The notes under the pieces were generated by a model. It saw nothing but the letters and a program-made list of their open reading frames with translations, was not told the origin of the DNA and did not search any database. A stretch of 62,153 nucleotides of DNA, taken from assembly GCF_014698335.1 (NCBI RefSeq), contig NZ_JACJSV010000018.1, positions 1 through 62,153 of the forward strand, in the 5' to 3' direction. Source of the DNA: Microcystis viridis FACHB-1342 (lineage in GTDB: Bacteria > Cyanobacteriota > Cyanobacteriia > Cyanobacteriales > Microcystaceae). Every line of letters starts with the position of its first letter. Within the stretch, counting starts at the first letter, position 1. Below, one piece after another: positions 42,327-52,085 of the stretch. Made by a program: the position numbers and the translations under genes.

Positions 42327-42758
42327 TTAAGATAAAGTGTTATTGTGACTGCCAAAAACTTGCGCTTTTAGTGCATCAATTTCGGCTAATAACTCGCGAC
42401 GATTTTCATCTTTGAGCAGATAGCGCCAGACAAACCAACCAGTGTAAACGATCCCAACTAATTGTAGGATAGGAGCAAGGAGGGGAATATCATCGATCGC
42501 ATCTAAAACCGCTAGGGTAACTTTCACGGTGACAAAACTCGCTAAAATTGCCCCCAGAACGATTAAAGGTTTTTTGTATCCAGAGAAGAAACTACCGATA
42601 TAATCGGGGACATTAGCCAGATATGACATTACCGAATCCCACACTGGTTCTACATATTCAGACCAAATCTGTTCGGTGCTGCTGCTGGGTTTGCTCAGAG
42701 ACCCGGGTAAATCTGTTCTAATCGGATTTTGTGTTTCGGTGGGTTGCATTGATTCCAT
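42327..42758 (-). CDS. CAAD/CURT1-domain thylakoid membrane protein
   Basis: 143 residues. A polar N-terminus (about 40 residues, Ser/Pro/Gln-rich), a short amphipathic helix (WDSVMSYLANVPDYIGSFFS), two membrane helices (KKPLIVLGAILASFVTVKVT and ILQLVGIVYTGWFVWRYLL) and a C-terminal amphipathic helix (ENRRELLAEIDALKAQVFG). This is the CAAD/CURT1 arrangement; CurT shapes thylakoid margins in cyanobacteria and plants. ATG at 42758 (a second Met at codon 4). The stop codon lies 3 bp from the IS605-like block, whose left hairpin may act as terminator. Confidence 0.8.
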   Translation of the reverse strand: MESMQPTETQNPIRTDLPGSLSKPSSSTEQIWSEYVEPVWDSVMSYLANVPDYIGSFFSGYKKPLIVLGAILASFVTVKVTLAVLDAIDDIPLLAPILQLVGIVYTGWFVWRYLLKDENRRELLAEIDALKAQVFGSHNNTLS

Positions 42759-43009
42759 ATTAACTGATCCTCATCATAAAGGTTAGACAGTGCGCGAATA
42801 CGACCAACGGGGGTCAATTTTAACAGACTGAATAGACTAACTCGCTGTTGCCCATATTATCGGATAATTGCGATAGTAGGCGGAAAGTTTCTCAACAACT
42901 ATTAAGAATCAAGGATTTAGCTTCTCAATTTTATCGTCAGTCTGACCGCAATTCTCTATTCTAACAGCAGGTAGCGATCGGAGTTGAGGAATCGGGGGGA
43001 TGTCAGTTA

Positions 43010-43121
43010 TCAGTGAACAGTAATCAGTTATCAGTGAGGAAATAGGTAGTAAAAAGCCAGTGGGTTACGGCGAATACTCAATTTTTAGTGAGATTATAAC
43101 TTATTTTTCGCCTAACCCACC
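43010..43121. repeat. Heptamer-type repeats and a REP-like inverted pair
   Basis: CAGTTATCAGTGAACAGTAA, TCAGTTATCAGTGAGG (43007-43040), then GTGGGTTACGGCGA (43060-43073) and its inverse TCGCCTAACCCAC (43108-43120). Located between pcrA and the CAAD gene. Non-coding. Confidence 0.6.
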
Positions 43122-43135
43122 CTACAGATGATTAC

Positions 43136-45457
43136 CTATTCCTGGATAAGTTGCATGGGTGCGGTGCGAGGATCGATGATTTTCTGACCTAAACCCGAAA
43201 ATTTGACCGCTAGACTCATTTTTTTGCCCGTACCGAGGATATGGGTCACTTCTCCTTCTCCAAAAGTAGAGTGTAACACTCGATCGCCTACCTGCCATTT
43301 TCTTTGATCAGAGACAGTTTTTTCCATAGGAACCACTTTTGGGGTCTTTTTCGGTTTCAGGTTGCTTGTGAGCAATTCTGGGGGCAATTCCTGCAAAAAT
43401 TGGGAAGCTACCTTCATCTCTTTATTCCCCCAGACGTATCTTTCTTTTGCGTAGGTTAAAAATAATTGTTCCTTGGCCCGAGTCACCCCCACATAACACA
43501 AACGGCGTTCTTCCTCAAGGGCAATGGGATCGTTTAAACTACGATTATGGGGAAAAATGCCCTGTTCTAAACCGACTAAAAAGACGACAGGAAACTCTAA
43601 ACCTTTGGCCGAATGAAGGGTCATTAACGAGACTTTTTCTTGACCTTCCTGAAGATTATCTAAATCCGAGGCTAAACTAGCACTAGCGAGAAATTCCTGG
43701 AGATTGGTTTCTTCGTTTTCCTCTTGGAATTGTACCACAGCGCTATACAATTCTTGAATATTCTCGATCCGGGTATCAGCTTCCTCGGTTCCCTGCTGTT
43801 TTAATTCATCAATATATCCCGAATCTTCCATGATTTTATCTAGGATTTCACTAGCGGATAAATCGGTGATTTTTTCTTGCAGGTTTTGGATAATTTTAGC
43901 TAATTTATTGATGCTTTTAGTCGCACGACCGGCGAGAGTATTAACGGAAGTTTCATCGCTGATAATTTCCCATAAAGGTACTCCTAATTCTTGGGCAGCT
44001 TTGAGCAAATTATCGATTGTGGTTTTACCGATACCGCGTCGGGGAGTGTTAATAATTCTCAGTAAACTAACGGTATCAGCAGGATTGGCAATCACTCGTA
44101 AATAAGCGATCGCATCTTTAATCTCCTGTCGATCATAAAATTTAAATCCCCCGACAATATTATAGGGAATATTATTGCGAATTAACCCATCTTCAAAGGG
44201 ACGAGATTGGGCATTAATTCGGTAGAGAATGGCAAAACTACCCCAATTTAATTCGGGATTTTCTTGGGTAAATTCTCGAATTTTATCGATAACAAAAGCC
44301 GCTTCTTCCTGTTCATCCCTGGCTTTAAAAACATAGATAATCTCGCCCCCTTCTCTAGTGGGAACAAGGACTTTATCGATTCTTTGACTATTCTTTTCAA
44401 TTAATTTATTAGCCGCTTGTAGAATATTCTCCCGTGAACGATAGTTTTCCTGTAATTTCACCATCGTGCGAGTATCATCATCGGGTAAACCATCGCCAAA
44501 GTCCGCTTGAAAATTGAGCAGAATAGTAAAATCCGCCATCCGAAAACTATAGATAGATTGGTCGGCATCACCCACCACAAAAATCGATCGATCCGTCCAA
44601 TTCCACTCACTTTTTTTCGTTTCACCATTGGTGGACAAAAGCCTAATTAACTCGTACTGAATCCGGTTAGTATCCTGGTATTCATCGACTAAAATATGCT
44701 TAAATTGCGTGTGCCAATAACCGAGAATAGATTCATTTTGCTGAAAAAGACGGACTGGAACCAGTATCAAATCATCAAAATCTAGGGCGTTATTTTGTGC
44801 CAATTGCATCTGATAAGCCTGATAAACTTCAGAAATGACCTTTCCCCGAAAATGAGGGTTTTCTCTGGCGTAATCTGTGGGTGTTAAACCTAAATTTTTG
44901 GCATTACTAATCGCATAACGTAGATTGCGAGCGTCAAATTTTTTATCGTCTAAATTCATTTGTTTAGTGACGATATTTTTTACCAAACTTTGGGCATCAG
45001 ATTCGTCCATAATTGAGAAATTCCTTTGCCAACTATGACCATATTCATCCTGATATTTATTAATGTCATAGCGCAAAATTCGACCGCAAAGACTGTGAAA
45101 AGTTCCAATCCAGAGTTTTTTAGTATAATTCCGATAAACTTGAGAAAAGAGTTTTTTCTGTTCGTATTCTTCCAAAAGTTCTAATCTTTGACCGTATTTT
45201 TCCTGTGCTTTTTGTTGAGCAAAAGTTTTTTCAATTCTCGTTTTCATTTCCCGGGCCGCCTTATTGGTAAAAGTGACCGCGAGAATATTTTCCGGATCGA
45301 CCCCATGATGACGGATCAAATGGGCGATACGATAGGTTAAAGCGCTAGTTTTTCCCGATCCTGCTCCAGCAACCACCAACAAGGGGCCGCAAAAATGCTC
45401 CACAGCAATGCGCTGAGAAGGATTGAGTTGTTCTAAATAATCGGCTGTGACTGTCAT
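43136..45457 (-). CDS. pcrA: UvrD/PcrA-type superfamily 1 DNA helicase
   Basis: 773 residues. Motifs: [20 protein letters not shown] (Q motif), Walker [15 protein letters not shown] (31-44), [14 protein letters not shown] (Ia), [16 protein letters not shown] (II), [17 protein letters not shown] (III), [15 protein letters not shown] (IV), [20 protein letters not shown] (V), [19 protein letters not shown] (VI). C-terminal [20 protein letters not shown] is the Tudor-like PcrA domain that contacts RNA polymerase. It works in repair and replication restart. ATG at 45457, divergent from the Yfr1/metK side. Confidence 0.95.
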   Translation of the reverse strand: MTVTADYLEQLNPSQRIAVEHFCGPLLVVAGAGSGKTSALTYRIAHLIRHHGVDPENILAVTFTNKAAREMKTRIEKTFAQQKAQEKYGQRLELLEEYEQKKLFSQVYRNYTKKLWIGTFHSLCGRILRYDINKYQDEYGHSWQRNFSIMDESDAQSLVKNIVTKQMNLDDKKFDARNLRYAISNAKNLGLTPTDYARENPHFRGKVISEVYQAYQMQLAQNNALDFDDLILVPVRLFQQNESILGYWHTQFKHILVDEYQDTNRIQYELIRLLSTNGETKKSEWNWTDRSIFVVGDADQSIYSFRMADFTILLNFQADFGDGLPDDDTRTMVKLQENYRSRENILQAANKLIEKNSQRIDKVLVPTREGGEIIYVFKARDEQEEAAFVIDKIREFTQENPELNWGSFAILYRINAQSRPFEDGLIRNNIPYNIVGGFKFYDRQEIKDAIAYLRVIANPADTVSLLRIINTPRRGIGKTTIDNLLKAAQELGVPLWEIISDETSVNTLAGRATKSINKLAKIIQNLQEKITDLSASEILDKIMEDSGYIDELKQQGTEEADTRIENIQELYSAVVQFQEENEETNLQEFLASASLASDLDNLQEGQEKVSLMTLHSAKGLEFPVVFLVGLEQGIFPHNRSLNDPIALEEERRLCYVGVTRAKEQLFLTYAKERYVWGNKEMKVASQFLQELPPELLTSNLKPKKTPKVVPMEKTVSDQRKWQVGDRVLHSTFGEGEVTHILGTGKKMSLAVKFSGLGQKIIDPRTAPMQLIQE

Positions 45458-45611
45458 AATCTTGGCATATAGCTCTGCGACCTCTATTACTCAGGCTACA
45501 TCATCGAGACAGGTATCGCTCATTAGTCAACCCCTTCGAGAGATAAAAATTTTTTGGGCCAGTTTGTTTCAAGTCGTTCAAGATTCTAAGTTGTCCTCTA
45601 CAATGGAATTA

Positions 45612-45680
45612 GCGGAGACGAAAGTTTCCGTTCACTCCTCACACCACACTCCGTCCGGACAATGTTCGGGCGGTTTCTTA
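45612..45680 (+). ncRNA. yfr1: Yfr1 small regulatory RNA
   Basis: First stem-loop CGGAGAC-GAAA-GTTTCCG (45613-45630), then the single-stranded, strictly conserved ACTCCTCACAC (45634-45644), then the second stem-loop CCGTCCGGAC-AAT-GTTCGGGCGG (45651-45673) and TTTCTT. This is the known organisation of cyanobacterial Yfr1, a short abundant RNA that pairs through the central motif with mRNAs (outer-membrane porins in Prochlorococcus). TACAAT at 45599-45604 is a fitting -10 box. It lies 100 bp before metK on the same strand, within a longer open frame of metK, which argues against the early metK start. Confidence 0.9.
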
Positions 45681-45782
45681 TTGAAAATACTTGATCTCTA
45701 CAAATTCCCTGTTACACTGTATTATCAAAGATTTCTTGGAATCTTTTTGCGTTCAAATGTACTACCATGTGAGGGACATCAC

Positions 45783-47033
45783 TTGTCTAAACGTTATTTG
45801 TTCACCTCCGAATCGGTTACAGAGGGACATCCCGATAAAATTTGTGACCAGATTTCTGATACCATTCTCGATGCTCTGTTATCCCAAGATGACCACAGCC
45901 GTGTAGCGGCTGAAGTGGTTGTCAATACAGGGTTAGTCTTGATTACTGGTGAAATCACCTCGAAAGCACAGGTTCATTTCGTCGATTTAGTTCGCAAGAA
46001 AATCGCTGAAATTGGCTATATCAACGCCGATAACGGATTTTCCTCGAATAGTTGCACCGTTTTAGTCGCTCTAGACGAACAATCTCCCGATATTTCCCAG
46101 GGGGTCACGGCTGCTCAGGAAAATCGCGAACTTCTCAGCAATGATGAACTCGATAAAATTGGTGCGGGAGACCAGGGTATTGTCTTCGGTTTCGCTTGCA
46201 ATGAAACCCCCGAATTTATGCCCTTACCGATTAGTTTAGCCCACCGCATCGCTCGCCGTCTAGCGGCAGTCAGAAAAACCGGTGAACTGTCCTATCTGCG
46301 TCCCGACGGTAAAACGCAAGTATCGGTCATTTATGAAAATGGTCGTCCCGTGGGTATCGATACTATCCTTGTTTCTACCCAACACGATGCTACTATCGGC
46401 GATATCACCGATAATGATCTCGTCCAACAAAAGATTAAAAGTGATCTCTGGAAAGCGGTAGTAGAGCCAGTTTTCAGCGATTTAGAGATTAAACCCGATG
46501 CCAACACCCGTTATCTGGTTAATCCCACCGGAAAATTCGTCATTGGTGGACCCCAAGGCGACGCGGGATTAACGGGACGGAAAATTATCGTCGATACCTA
46601 CGGTGGCTATTCTCGTCACGGTGGCGGTGCTTTCTCCGGTAAGGATCCTACCAAAGTCGATCGCTCTGCGGCCTATGCTTGCCGTTATGTGGCCAAAAAT
46701 ATCGTCGCTGCTGGTTTGGCCGATAAGTGCGAGATTCAAGTGGGTTATGCGATTGGGGTAGCTCGTCCGGTGAGTCTCTTCGTGGAAACCTTTGGCACTG
46801 GCAAAGTCGCTGATGATGTGATTCTGGACTTAATCAATAAATACTTTGAACTCCGTCCGGCCGGTATTATCCAAACCTTTAACCTGCGCGGTTTACCCAG
46901 TGAAAGAGGCGAGCGTTTTTACCAAGATGTGGCCGCTTATGGTCATTTTGGTCGCAATGATCTCGATTTACCCTGGGAAAAGACCGATAAAGCCGCTATC
47001 CTCAAAGAAGCTTTGACTTCTGTGGTAGTATAG
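45783..47033 (+). CDS. metK: S-adenosylmethionine synthase
   Basis: 416 residues starting at TTG 45783 ([20 protein letters not shown]), chosen because GAGGG lies 9 bp upstream, the family starts here, and the longer frame from 45447 would be translated through Yfr1. Motifs: [36 protein letters not shown] (ATP/Met loop), [40 protein letters not shown]. It makes AdoMet from ATP and methionine. A TTGATC (16 bp) TACACT pair at about 45687-45714 could be its own promoter. Ends before a terminator at 47063. Confidence 0.95.
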   Translation: MSKRYLFTSESVTEGHPDKICDQISDTILDALLSQDDHSRVAAEVVVNTGLVLITGEITSKAQVHFVDLVRKKIAEIGYINADNGFSSNSCTVLVALDEQSPDISQGVTAAQENRELLSNDELDKIGAGDQGIVFGFACNETPEFMPLPISLAHRIARRLAAVRKTGELSYLRPDGKTQVSVIYENGRPVGIDTILVSTQHDATIGDITDNDLVQQKIKSDLWKAVVEPVFSDLEIKPDANTRYLVNPTGKFVIGGPQGDAGLTGRKIIVDTYGGYSRHGGGAFSGKDPTKVDRSAAYACRYVAKNIVAAGLADKCEIQVGYAIGVARPVSLFVETFGTGKVADDVILDLINKYFELRPAGIIQTFNLRGLPSERGERFYQDVAAYGHFGRNDLDLPWEKTDKAAILKEALTSVVV

Positions 47034-47062
47034 GGTTAGAAATTAACTGCAATTTTTGATTG

Positions 47063-47095
47063 AGGAGTAGAGTTTAAGGCTCTATTCCTTTTTTA
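47063..47095 (+). terminator. metK terminator
   Basis: AGGAGTAGAG, loop TTTAAGG, CTCTATTCCT then six T. A stem of nine pairs with one mismatch and a clear T-tract 30 bp after the metK stop. Confidence 0.8.
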
Positions 47096-47194
47096 TACTA
47101 AATTCGTTGAGTATAGGCTACTTATGAGAAGAGGCAAAAGCGGGAATAAATAATCAGATTTTCTAACCTGAAGATTAATCTTCAGTTTGCTAGG

Positions 47195-47977
47195 CTAAAA
47201 TCTGAAAGAATAACCAATTTTTAGCTTTAATTGACTTTGATCATGGCTATTAGTGGCAATATCTCCCTCGATACCGAAATCGATCACACCTTGACGATTA
47301 ATTTGCTGACGAATTCCCATTCCAGTGCGAATTAAAACTCCACCATTACTATTATCGCTGGTAATTACGCCCAATTCTGCTAGAAAAGTTTGATCGAAGC
47401 GTTTCGGATAACCAATCGGTCGCGAATAACCGAGAATTGCAGCGGGTAAAAAAGATCGATCGCCATTATCGGGGTCAGTTTTTATGTTTAAATCGAGATT
47501 AAGATGCAAGCGATCGAATTGACCGAGAGTTTTACTGGCAATTCCCCGCAGACGAAAATCTAATCCACTAGCATTATTTCCCGTCGGTAATCCCACATCG
47601 GTACGAATAGCAAAAGCAGGAACATTATCGTATTCGCGATTGAAATTATAGAAAAAACCTACGGATAAATTCCCCACATCAAAATCCGTGTCATCACTAT
47701 TAACTCGTCCTCCCACTTGTGGATCAATACCGATAATAATATGACCATTACGAATAATACCATTGAGGTATTCAAGATCAAATTCACCACCGACATTGCT
47801 GTTTTCAGGAAAGACTAACCCAGTACCAAATTCTATCGATTGTTCCCCAAAACCCATACTTTCAGCATCATCAAAAGAAAGGGGACGACCAGAATCCAGA
47901 TTATTATGATCGTTGGCAAAAACTGGATTAGTAAAACTGGCAACTAAACCCACGGCAATCAATAAAAATCTTCTCAT
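47195..47977 (-). CDS. Outer-membrane beta-barrel protein, end of metal-response operon
   Basis: 260 residues. Signal peptide MRRFLLIAVGLVASFTNPVF with cleavage after VFA. The mature part has alternating strands (SIEFGTGLVFPENS, GHIIIGIDPQVGGRV, AIRTDVGLPTGNNASG, GVIDFGIEGDIATN) and ends LKIGYSFRF, with the C-terminal Phe signature for outer-membrane insertion. It resembles MetA-pathway/transporter-type barrels; substrate unknown. Its ATG overlaps the stop of the upstream His-rich gene by 4 bp. With the MerR regulator, it suggests an envelope response to a metal. Confidence 0.7.
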   Translation of the reverse strand: MRRFLLIAVGLVASFTNPVFANDHNNLDSGRPLSFDDAESMGFGEQSIEFGTGLVFPENSNVGGEFDLEYLNGIIRNGHIIIGIDPQVGGRVNSDDTDFDVGNLSVGFFYNFNREYDNVPAFAIRTDVGLPTGNNASGLDFRLRGIASKTLGQFDRLHLNLDLNIKTDPDNGDRSFLPAAILGYSRPIGYPKRFDQTFLAELGVITSDNSNGGVLIRTGMGIRQQINRQGVIDFGIEGDIATNSHDQSQLKLKIGYSFRF

Positions 47978-49194
47978 TTTGTCGGTTCCTCTTGAGCATT
48001 GCTGTGGTCAGGTTTTTTCTCCGTATTAGGAGGGTTTTCTGGGGAGTGATTTTCGTGGTTATGGTGTTGGTGATCTCCTCCCTCATCTACTTGAGAATCA
48101 TCAGGTTTTTTCTCAGAATTATCAGGATTTTCGTGATTATGACCTTCGTGAGAAATATCTGCTGGCATTAATCCCATACCCGGAATTCCTGACTCAAAAC
48201 GATGATCATGTAGTCCTTCACCACCATAATTTTTTCCTGCTTCCATTTCCCGATGATTAGCAGCCATTACTAACCAAATAGCGCGGGTAATTTGTTCGTC
48301 TTTTTGTTGGGGAGTTAGCCAATCTGATGCCAGAATATCATTAACCATATCGTGTAACATATGCAGGTTATCGAAGGTGTTAGATATTGCGGGAAAACGT
48401 CGGGCAAACTTGGGACTAAGTTCGGCAAACATGGGCATAAAAGCTCGATCAGTGCGATACAATTCCTGACTATGGTATTGTTTACCCACCTGTTTATAAG
48501 CCTGTTTTTGTTCCTCTAAAGTTTTCTCATAAAGCAAGTCATACATGGTTCCTTGTAGCCAATGGTAGCCCCAAAATAAGCCATTAACTTTCGGATATTT
48601 CTGGCGAAAAGCTTTAGAATAGGGTTGGGAATCCAGATAACCCATATTCATCGGTAATCCAGTAATAGCATAGGGAACTTTTGTCAAGTAAAATTGATAT
48701 AATTTTTCAATTTCTGCTTCTTTTTCCTCGTTGGTTAATTTGCTGCTGGCTAAAACATCAACGGTTTGAGCATGGAAAATATGCGCCCACTCGAAAACCT
48801 GTTCTAAAACACCGTATTTTCTGCCAAAAGTTGGGGAAATATTACCCTCGTCGGGCATAAATTTAGGCGGATTTTTTAAAACCCAATTAATTTTTTGGTA
48901 TGTCTTAGTTTCTAAATCTTTCGCTTTTCCCGTTACGATATCTTCGTAAGCAAAGGCATGACCAACAGCGATCGCATTTAAGTCTAAAGCTAAATCTCTG
49001 ACATTATAAATTGCATTATTATAAACCCCTCTTTGGGGATAAATATGATTACGTTGCTTGTTATACATCCAAGCTGGTATATTGTCAGAAATTGCTTGTA
49101 AATTCTGAGTTTGAGGTGAATCAAGATGTAAATGTTGAGCAATGACAGGAGTAGAAATCAGTGCTACAGTTACCAATAAAATTAACTTTTTCAT
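47974..49194 (-). CDS. Exported protein with His-rich C-terminus (metal-binding candidate)
   Basis: 406 residues. Signal peptide MKKLILLVTVALISTPVIA, then QHLHLDSPQTQNL. The central 280 residues are helical with many His/Trp/Tyr (FEWAHIFHAQTVDVLASS, LFWGYHWLQGTMYDLLYEKT, NLHMLHDMVNDILASDW, MAANHREMEAGKNYGGEGLH). The last 70 residues are low complexity with His clusters (HEGHNHENPD, DHQHHNHENHSPEN). I know no named family. Periplasmic metal binding or buffering is inferred from composition, the signal peptide, and the MerR gene 5 bp upstream. Confidence 0.65.
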   Translation of the reverse strand: MKKLILLVTVALISTPVIAQHLHLDSPQTQNLQAISDNIPAWMYNKQRNHIYPQRGVYNNAIYNVRDLALDLNAIAVGHAFAYEDIVTGKAKDLETKTYQKINWVLKNPPKFMPDEGNISPTFGRKYGVLEQVFEWAHIFHAQTVDVLASSKLTNEEKEAEIEKLYQFYLTKVPYAITGLPMNMGYLDSQPYSKAFRQKYPKVNGLFWGYHWLQGTMYDLLYEKTLEEQKQAYKQVGKQYHSQELYRTDRAFMPMFAELSPKFARRFPAISNTFDNLHMLHDMVNDILASDWLTPQQKDEQITRAIWLVMAANHREMEAGKNYGGEGLHDHRFESGIPGMGLMPADISHEGHNHENPDNSEKKPDDSQVDEGGDHQHHNHENHSPENPPNTEKKPDHSNAQEEPTK

Positions 49195-49199
49195 GATAG

Positions 49200-49592
49200 T
49201 TAAACCTTGAGATTAGGGCAAATAAATTGATCGTCTTTTGCTGGTGTATCCGTCCATCCTTGCAGGGTTTCGGTTAATTGTTGACGCAATAAAAGCAATT
49301 GTTCCACTTGTTTATCGATCTCAGCAATATGTTTAATTAATTTTTCCTGAATATCTCCACAGGGTAACTCGCCCTGATCATGAATTACTAAACATTCGCG
49401 GATCTCTTGCAGACTTAAACCCAAGGATTGCAATCTCTTGACAAATAGCAAGCGATGGACAGTATCGGGAGTAAATAGGCGAAATTGTCCCTCTGTCCTC
49501 TCAGGGGACTGAATTAGTCCTAATTCCTCGTAATAACGGATTGTTTTAACCGAAACACCACTTTCTAGGGAAAGTTGACCGATTTTGAGCAT
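49200..49592 (-). CDS. MerR-family metal-responsive regulator
   Basis: 130 residues. N-terminal winged helix-turn-helix MLKIGQLSLESGVSVKTIRYYEELGLI, with GQFRLFTPDTVHRLLFVKRL. Dimerisation coil from about 85 to 110. Cysteines at 67, 78 (ELPCGD) and 125 (FICPNL) are placed like metal ligands in ZntR/CadR/PbrR-type regulators, but the pattern is not identical to any one I can name. First gene of a three-gene operon; its own promoter has the MerR-specific 19-bp spacer. Metal identity cannot be fixed from sequence. Confidence 0.85.
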   Translation of the reverse strand: MLKIGQLSLESGVSVKTIRYYEELGLIQSPERTEGQFRLFTPDTVHRLLFVKRLQSLGLSLQEIRECLVIHDQGELPCGDIQEKLIKHIAEIDKQVEQLLLLRQQLTETLQGWTDTPAKDDQFICPNLKV

Positions 49593-49624
49593 TATTTTTG
49601 CTCCTTAATCCTATCGTTTCTCCA

Positions 49625-49655
49625 TGATAAAATCTCCCCTTGACTGGAGAATCAA
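49625..49655 (-). promoter_or_regulatory. MerR-type promoter with 19-bp spacer
   Basis: Minus strand: TTGATT (49655-49650), spacer CTCCAGTCAAGGGGAGATT (19 bp), TTATCA (49630-49625). The spacer holds the dyad CTCC...GGAG. Overlong spacers with a central dyad are what MerR activators bind and untwist. It lies 33 bp upstream of the merR start, so the regulator controls its own operon. Confidence 0.75.
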
Positions 49656-49678
49656 GGGGGGGGAGAAGAAATATTTTT

Positions 49679-50233
49679 TTAACTGACTTTACACTCAACT
49701 CCAAAACCGACCAAGAGAACTTTTTCCAAGGGTTCCCCCTCCTGGGGACGTTGATAGTTAATAATTTTGCGAATTCGCAGGTCTGGATTGATTAAAGTAA
49801 TTGAATCCACGGAAACACTGCGAGTATAATTGGTGGTCATTAATAACTCTCTGGTGGTGGAATCAAAGCGAAAAGCGGAGATAATTGGTCTTGCTTCTTC
49901 GTAGGCGCGATCGCGAAGATAATCCCCTTCTAAATAACCGTTATTTTCTGTTTTAACCACAAATAAAAGATTAAGATTTTGTCGCACTTCTTCCCCTTTT
50001 TCCGAGATGGTATAGAAACCTAAATTAAACCCCGGGATAGTTTCTAAATCCGCAATATCAGCATAGTTATTATCTCTCAGAACTTTCTGTTTAATCTCCC
50101 TGGTGAGGGGTTGGATGAGAAATTCAGTGCGGGAACGTTCCACTTCTTGAGCAGCTAGATAATGATAGGTTCTTTCCGTTTGCCAACTACCGACACAATA
50201 GGCAAAAAATTGCTGAAAAACTTCGGTATTCAT
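49679..50233 (-). CDS. Phycobiliprotein lyase, CpcS/CpeS family
   Basis: 184 residues: FQQFFAYCVGSWQTERTYHY, EVERSRTEFLIQPL, NNGYLEGDYLRDRAYEEARP, RFDSTTRELLMTTNYTRSVS, and RKIINYQRP. The lipocalin-like pattern FxxFxxxxxGxWxSxRTYHY and the central GxYLRDxxYE-A-P are typical of CpcS/CpeS/CpcU, which attach phycocyanobilin to Cys-84 of phycobiliproteins. Which of these paralogues it is I cannot tell. ATG at 50233; the operon relation to the upstream GT2 gene is uncertain (33 bp gap, same strand). Confidence 0.85.
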   Translation of the reverse strand: MNTEVFQQFFAYCVGSWQTERTYHYLAAQEVERSRTEFLIQPLTREIKQKVLRDNNYADIADLETIPGFNLGFYTISEKGEEVRQNLNLLFVVKTENNGYLEGDYLRDRAYEEARPIISAFRFDSTTRELLMTTNYTRSVSVDSITLINPDLRIRKIINYQRPQEGEPLEKVLLVGFGVECKVS

Positions 50234-50266
50234 AGATTTAATTCTCCTCTTGTCAGTATCTTAATT

Positions 50267-51244
50267 TTAAGTTATTTTATCACTAAGTTGTTCCCTATTT
50301 TCAAAACCATAACAATCTCGAACCAGATAAAGTGGCCTACCCTTTACTTCCTCATAAACCCTGCCAATATATTCGCCAATAATACCAAGGGTGAGTAATT
50401 GAATTCCTCCTAAAAATAAGACAGCAACCATCAGAGAAGCGTATCCGGGTACATCGATTCCGAAGATAATAGTTCTGAGGATTAAAAAACTAGCATAAAC
50501 AAGACTAACAAGTGCAATGATCAATCCTACATAAGTCCAGACTTTCAGAGGTAAAAAACTAAAAGAAGTAATACCATCAATGGCAAAATTCCATAATTTC
50601 CAGTAATTCCATTTAGTTTGTCCTTGATACCGGGGTTCTCGATCAAATAAAATTGATGTCTGTTTATATCCCACCCAAGCAAATATTCCTTTCATAAATC
50701 TTTGACGTTCGGGCATCTTTTTAATTGATTCTACCACTCGGCGATCAATTAAACGGAAATCTCCAGTATTAGGAGGAATAGAAACCCGACTTAATTTATT
50801 TATGACTTGATAGAAACCTTCTGCGCTGAAACGTTTAAACCAACTTTCGCCAATTCTAACCAGACGGGAAGCATAAACCACATCATAACCCTCGTGCCAT
50901 TTTTCGATCATTTCGGCAATTAATTCTGGCGGATCTTGTAAATCAGCATCAATAGGAATAACTGCCATTCCTTGACTATAATCAATTCCTGCTGACATGG
51001 CGGTATCTTTACCAAAATTACGCGATAAATTAACCACTTTAATTTGTGGGTAAAGTTGATGATATTCCACGAGATTTTTGAGAGTATTGTCACGACTACC
51101 ATCATTAACGCAAATGACCTCATAACTGGTATTTAGTGCCTCTAAAACCGCTAAAAGTCGCCGAAAGAGAGCGTCGATATTTTCTTGTTCGTTATACAGA
51201 GGGGCAACAACAGATATTCTCACTGGTATTTGATTTGATAGCAT
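50267..51244 (-). CDS. GT2 membrane glycosyltransferase (DPM1/GtrB-like)
   Basis: 325 residues from the ATG at 51244 (an in-frame TTG at 51280 overlaps the neighbouring frame). GT-A domain: VVAPLYNEQENIDALFRRLL, VICVNDGSRDNTL, VNLSRNFGKDTAMSAGIDYS, VIPIDADLQDPPELIAEMIE (DxD-like DADLQDP). Then two C-terminal membrane helices (VWTYVGLIIALVSLVYASFL, VAVLFLGGIQLLTLGIIGEY) and IGRVYEEVKGRPLYLVRD. This is the polyprenyl-phosphate glycosyltransferase type that makes lipid-linked sugars. Last gene of the polysaccharide cluster. Confidence 0.9.
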   Translation of the reverse strand: MLSNQIPVRISVVAPLYNEQENIDALFRRLLAVLEALNTSYEVICVNDGSRDNTLKNLVEYHQLYPQIKVVNLSRNFGKDTAMSAGIDYSQGMAVIPIDADLQDPPELIAEMIEKWHEGYDVVYASRLVRIGESWFKRFSAEGFYQVINKLSRVSIPPNTGDFRLIDRRVVESIKKMPERQRFMKGIFAWVGYKQTSILFDREPRYQGQTKWNYWKLWNFAIDGITSFSFLPLKVWTYVGLIIALVSLVYASFLILRTIIFGIDVPGYASLMVAVLFLGGIQLLTLGIIGEYIGRVYEEVKGRPLYLVRDCYGFENREQLSDKIT

Positions 51245-51273
51245 ATTAATTGACAAAAAACTAGAGAAATTAC

Positions 51274-52083
51274 CTAACAAATGTCAGCAGTCAAAACTTG
51301 TTCGTACTTACCTGCTGCTTGCTGCCAAGTATAGTTATATTCGATTAATTTGCGAGCATTTCTAGATAATTTTTCTCGCAACTCTGCCGATTTAAAAAGA
51401 CTGCTAATCGCCGTACAATATTGCTCAATACTATTAGCCATTAAGGCTGCTAAAGGAACATTATTTACTGCCACTGTTAATCTTTCTAAACCTCGATCCC
51501 TGGCTACCACTGGCACCCCAGAAGCCATGAACTCTAGGGTTTTGAAATTCATTCCAAAACCTGTTCTTAGGGGAATAACCACCACAGTTGCCTGATAAAG
51601 ATAGGTGGTCATTAATGGTACTTGTCTCGTTACAATTACTCCTTTTAACTTAGTTAATTCTTGCACTTCTAGGGATGGATTACCACCGACTAGAGTTAAA
51701 GTAGTATCGGGGTAAGTAATTTGTCCTTGGGGACGAATATAAATTTCATTAACACTATGTTCACTGGTAATTACTGAGAATTTTTGACTCTTAACTGCCC
51801 TATCTATCCAGTTTTGCATCTCTTGTTACAGCAATTGAGCTAATCTTTGGAGTTTAGCAATTATTCCAGTTTTGGCATATCGAGGACGGGTAAAAACTAC
51901 CAATTCACTAACAAATTTACCTAACTTATCTACCTCCTCATCCCTAACATCAGCATTAGACTGAACGATGACAGTAATATCATGATTTTTGCCTAGATAC
52001 TTGAGTAAATTAAAAGTTCTGCCCTGAGTTCCTCCTTTGCGAGATGGATAGGGAAAGGTGGAACTAATCATTAAGATATTCAT
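51274..52083 (-). pseudogene. GT4-family glycosyltransferase, broken by internal deletions
   Basis: An N-terminal part (52083-51826: MNILMISSTFPYPSRKGGTQ, GRTFNLLKYLGKNHDITVIV) ends at a TAA; a C-terminal part follows immediately in another frame (51819-51274: EMQNWIDRAVKSQKF, TLTLVGGNPSLEVQELTKLK, PLRTGFGMNFKTLEFMASGV, PVVARDRGLERL). Together about 265 residues, compared with about 400 for the family, so the middle is missing; one junction is near 51820-51826 and another probably after IYIRPQ. Start lies 2 bp after the gmd stop. It no longer encodes an active enzyme. Confidence 0.8.
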
Positions 52084-52085
52084 AG

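Noticed and set aside
45447-45782. Extended N-terminus of MetK in the longest open frame
   Set aside because: Would be translated through the Yfr1 RNA, has no similarity to MetK, and a good RBS precedes TTG 45783.
45680-45782. SAM riboswitch before metK
   Set aside because: No SAM-I, SAM-II or SAM-IV like core recognisable; only Yfr1 and a promoter-like pair are seen.
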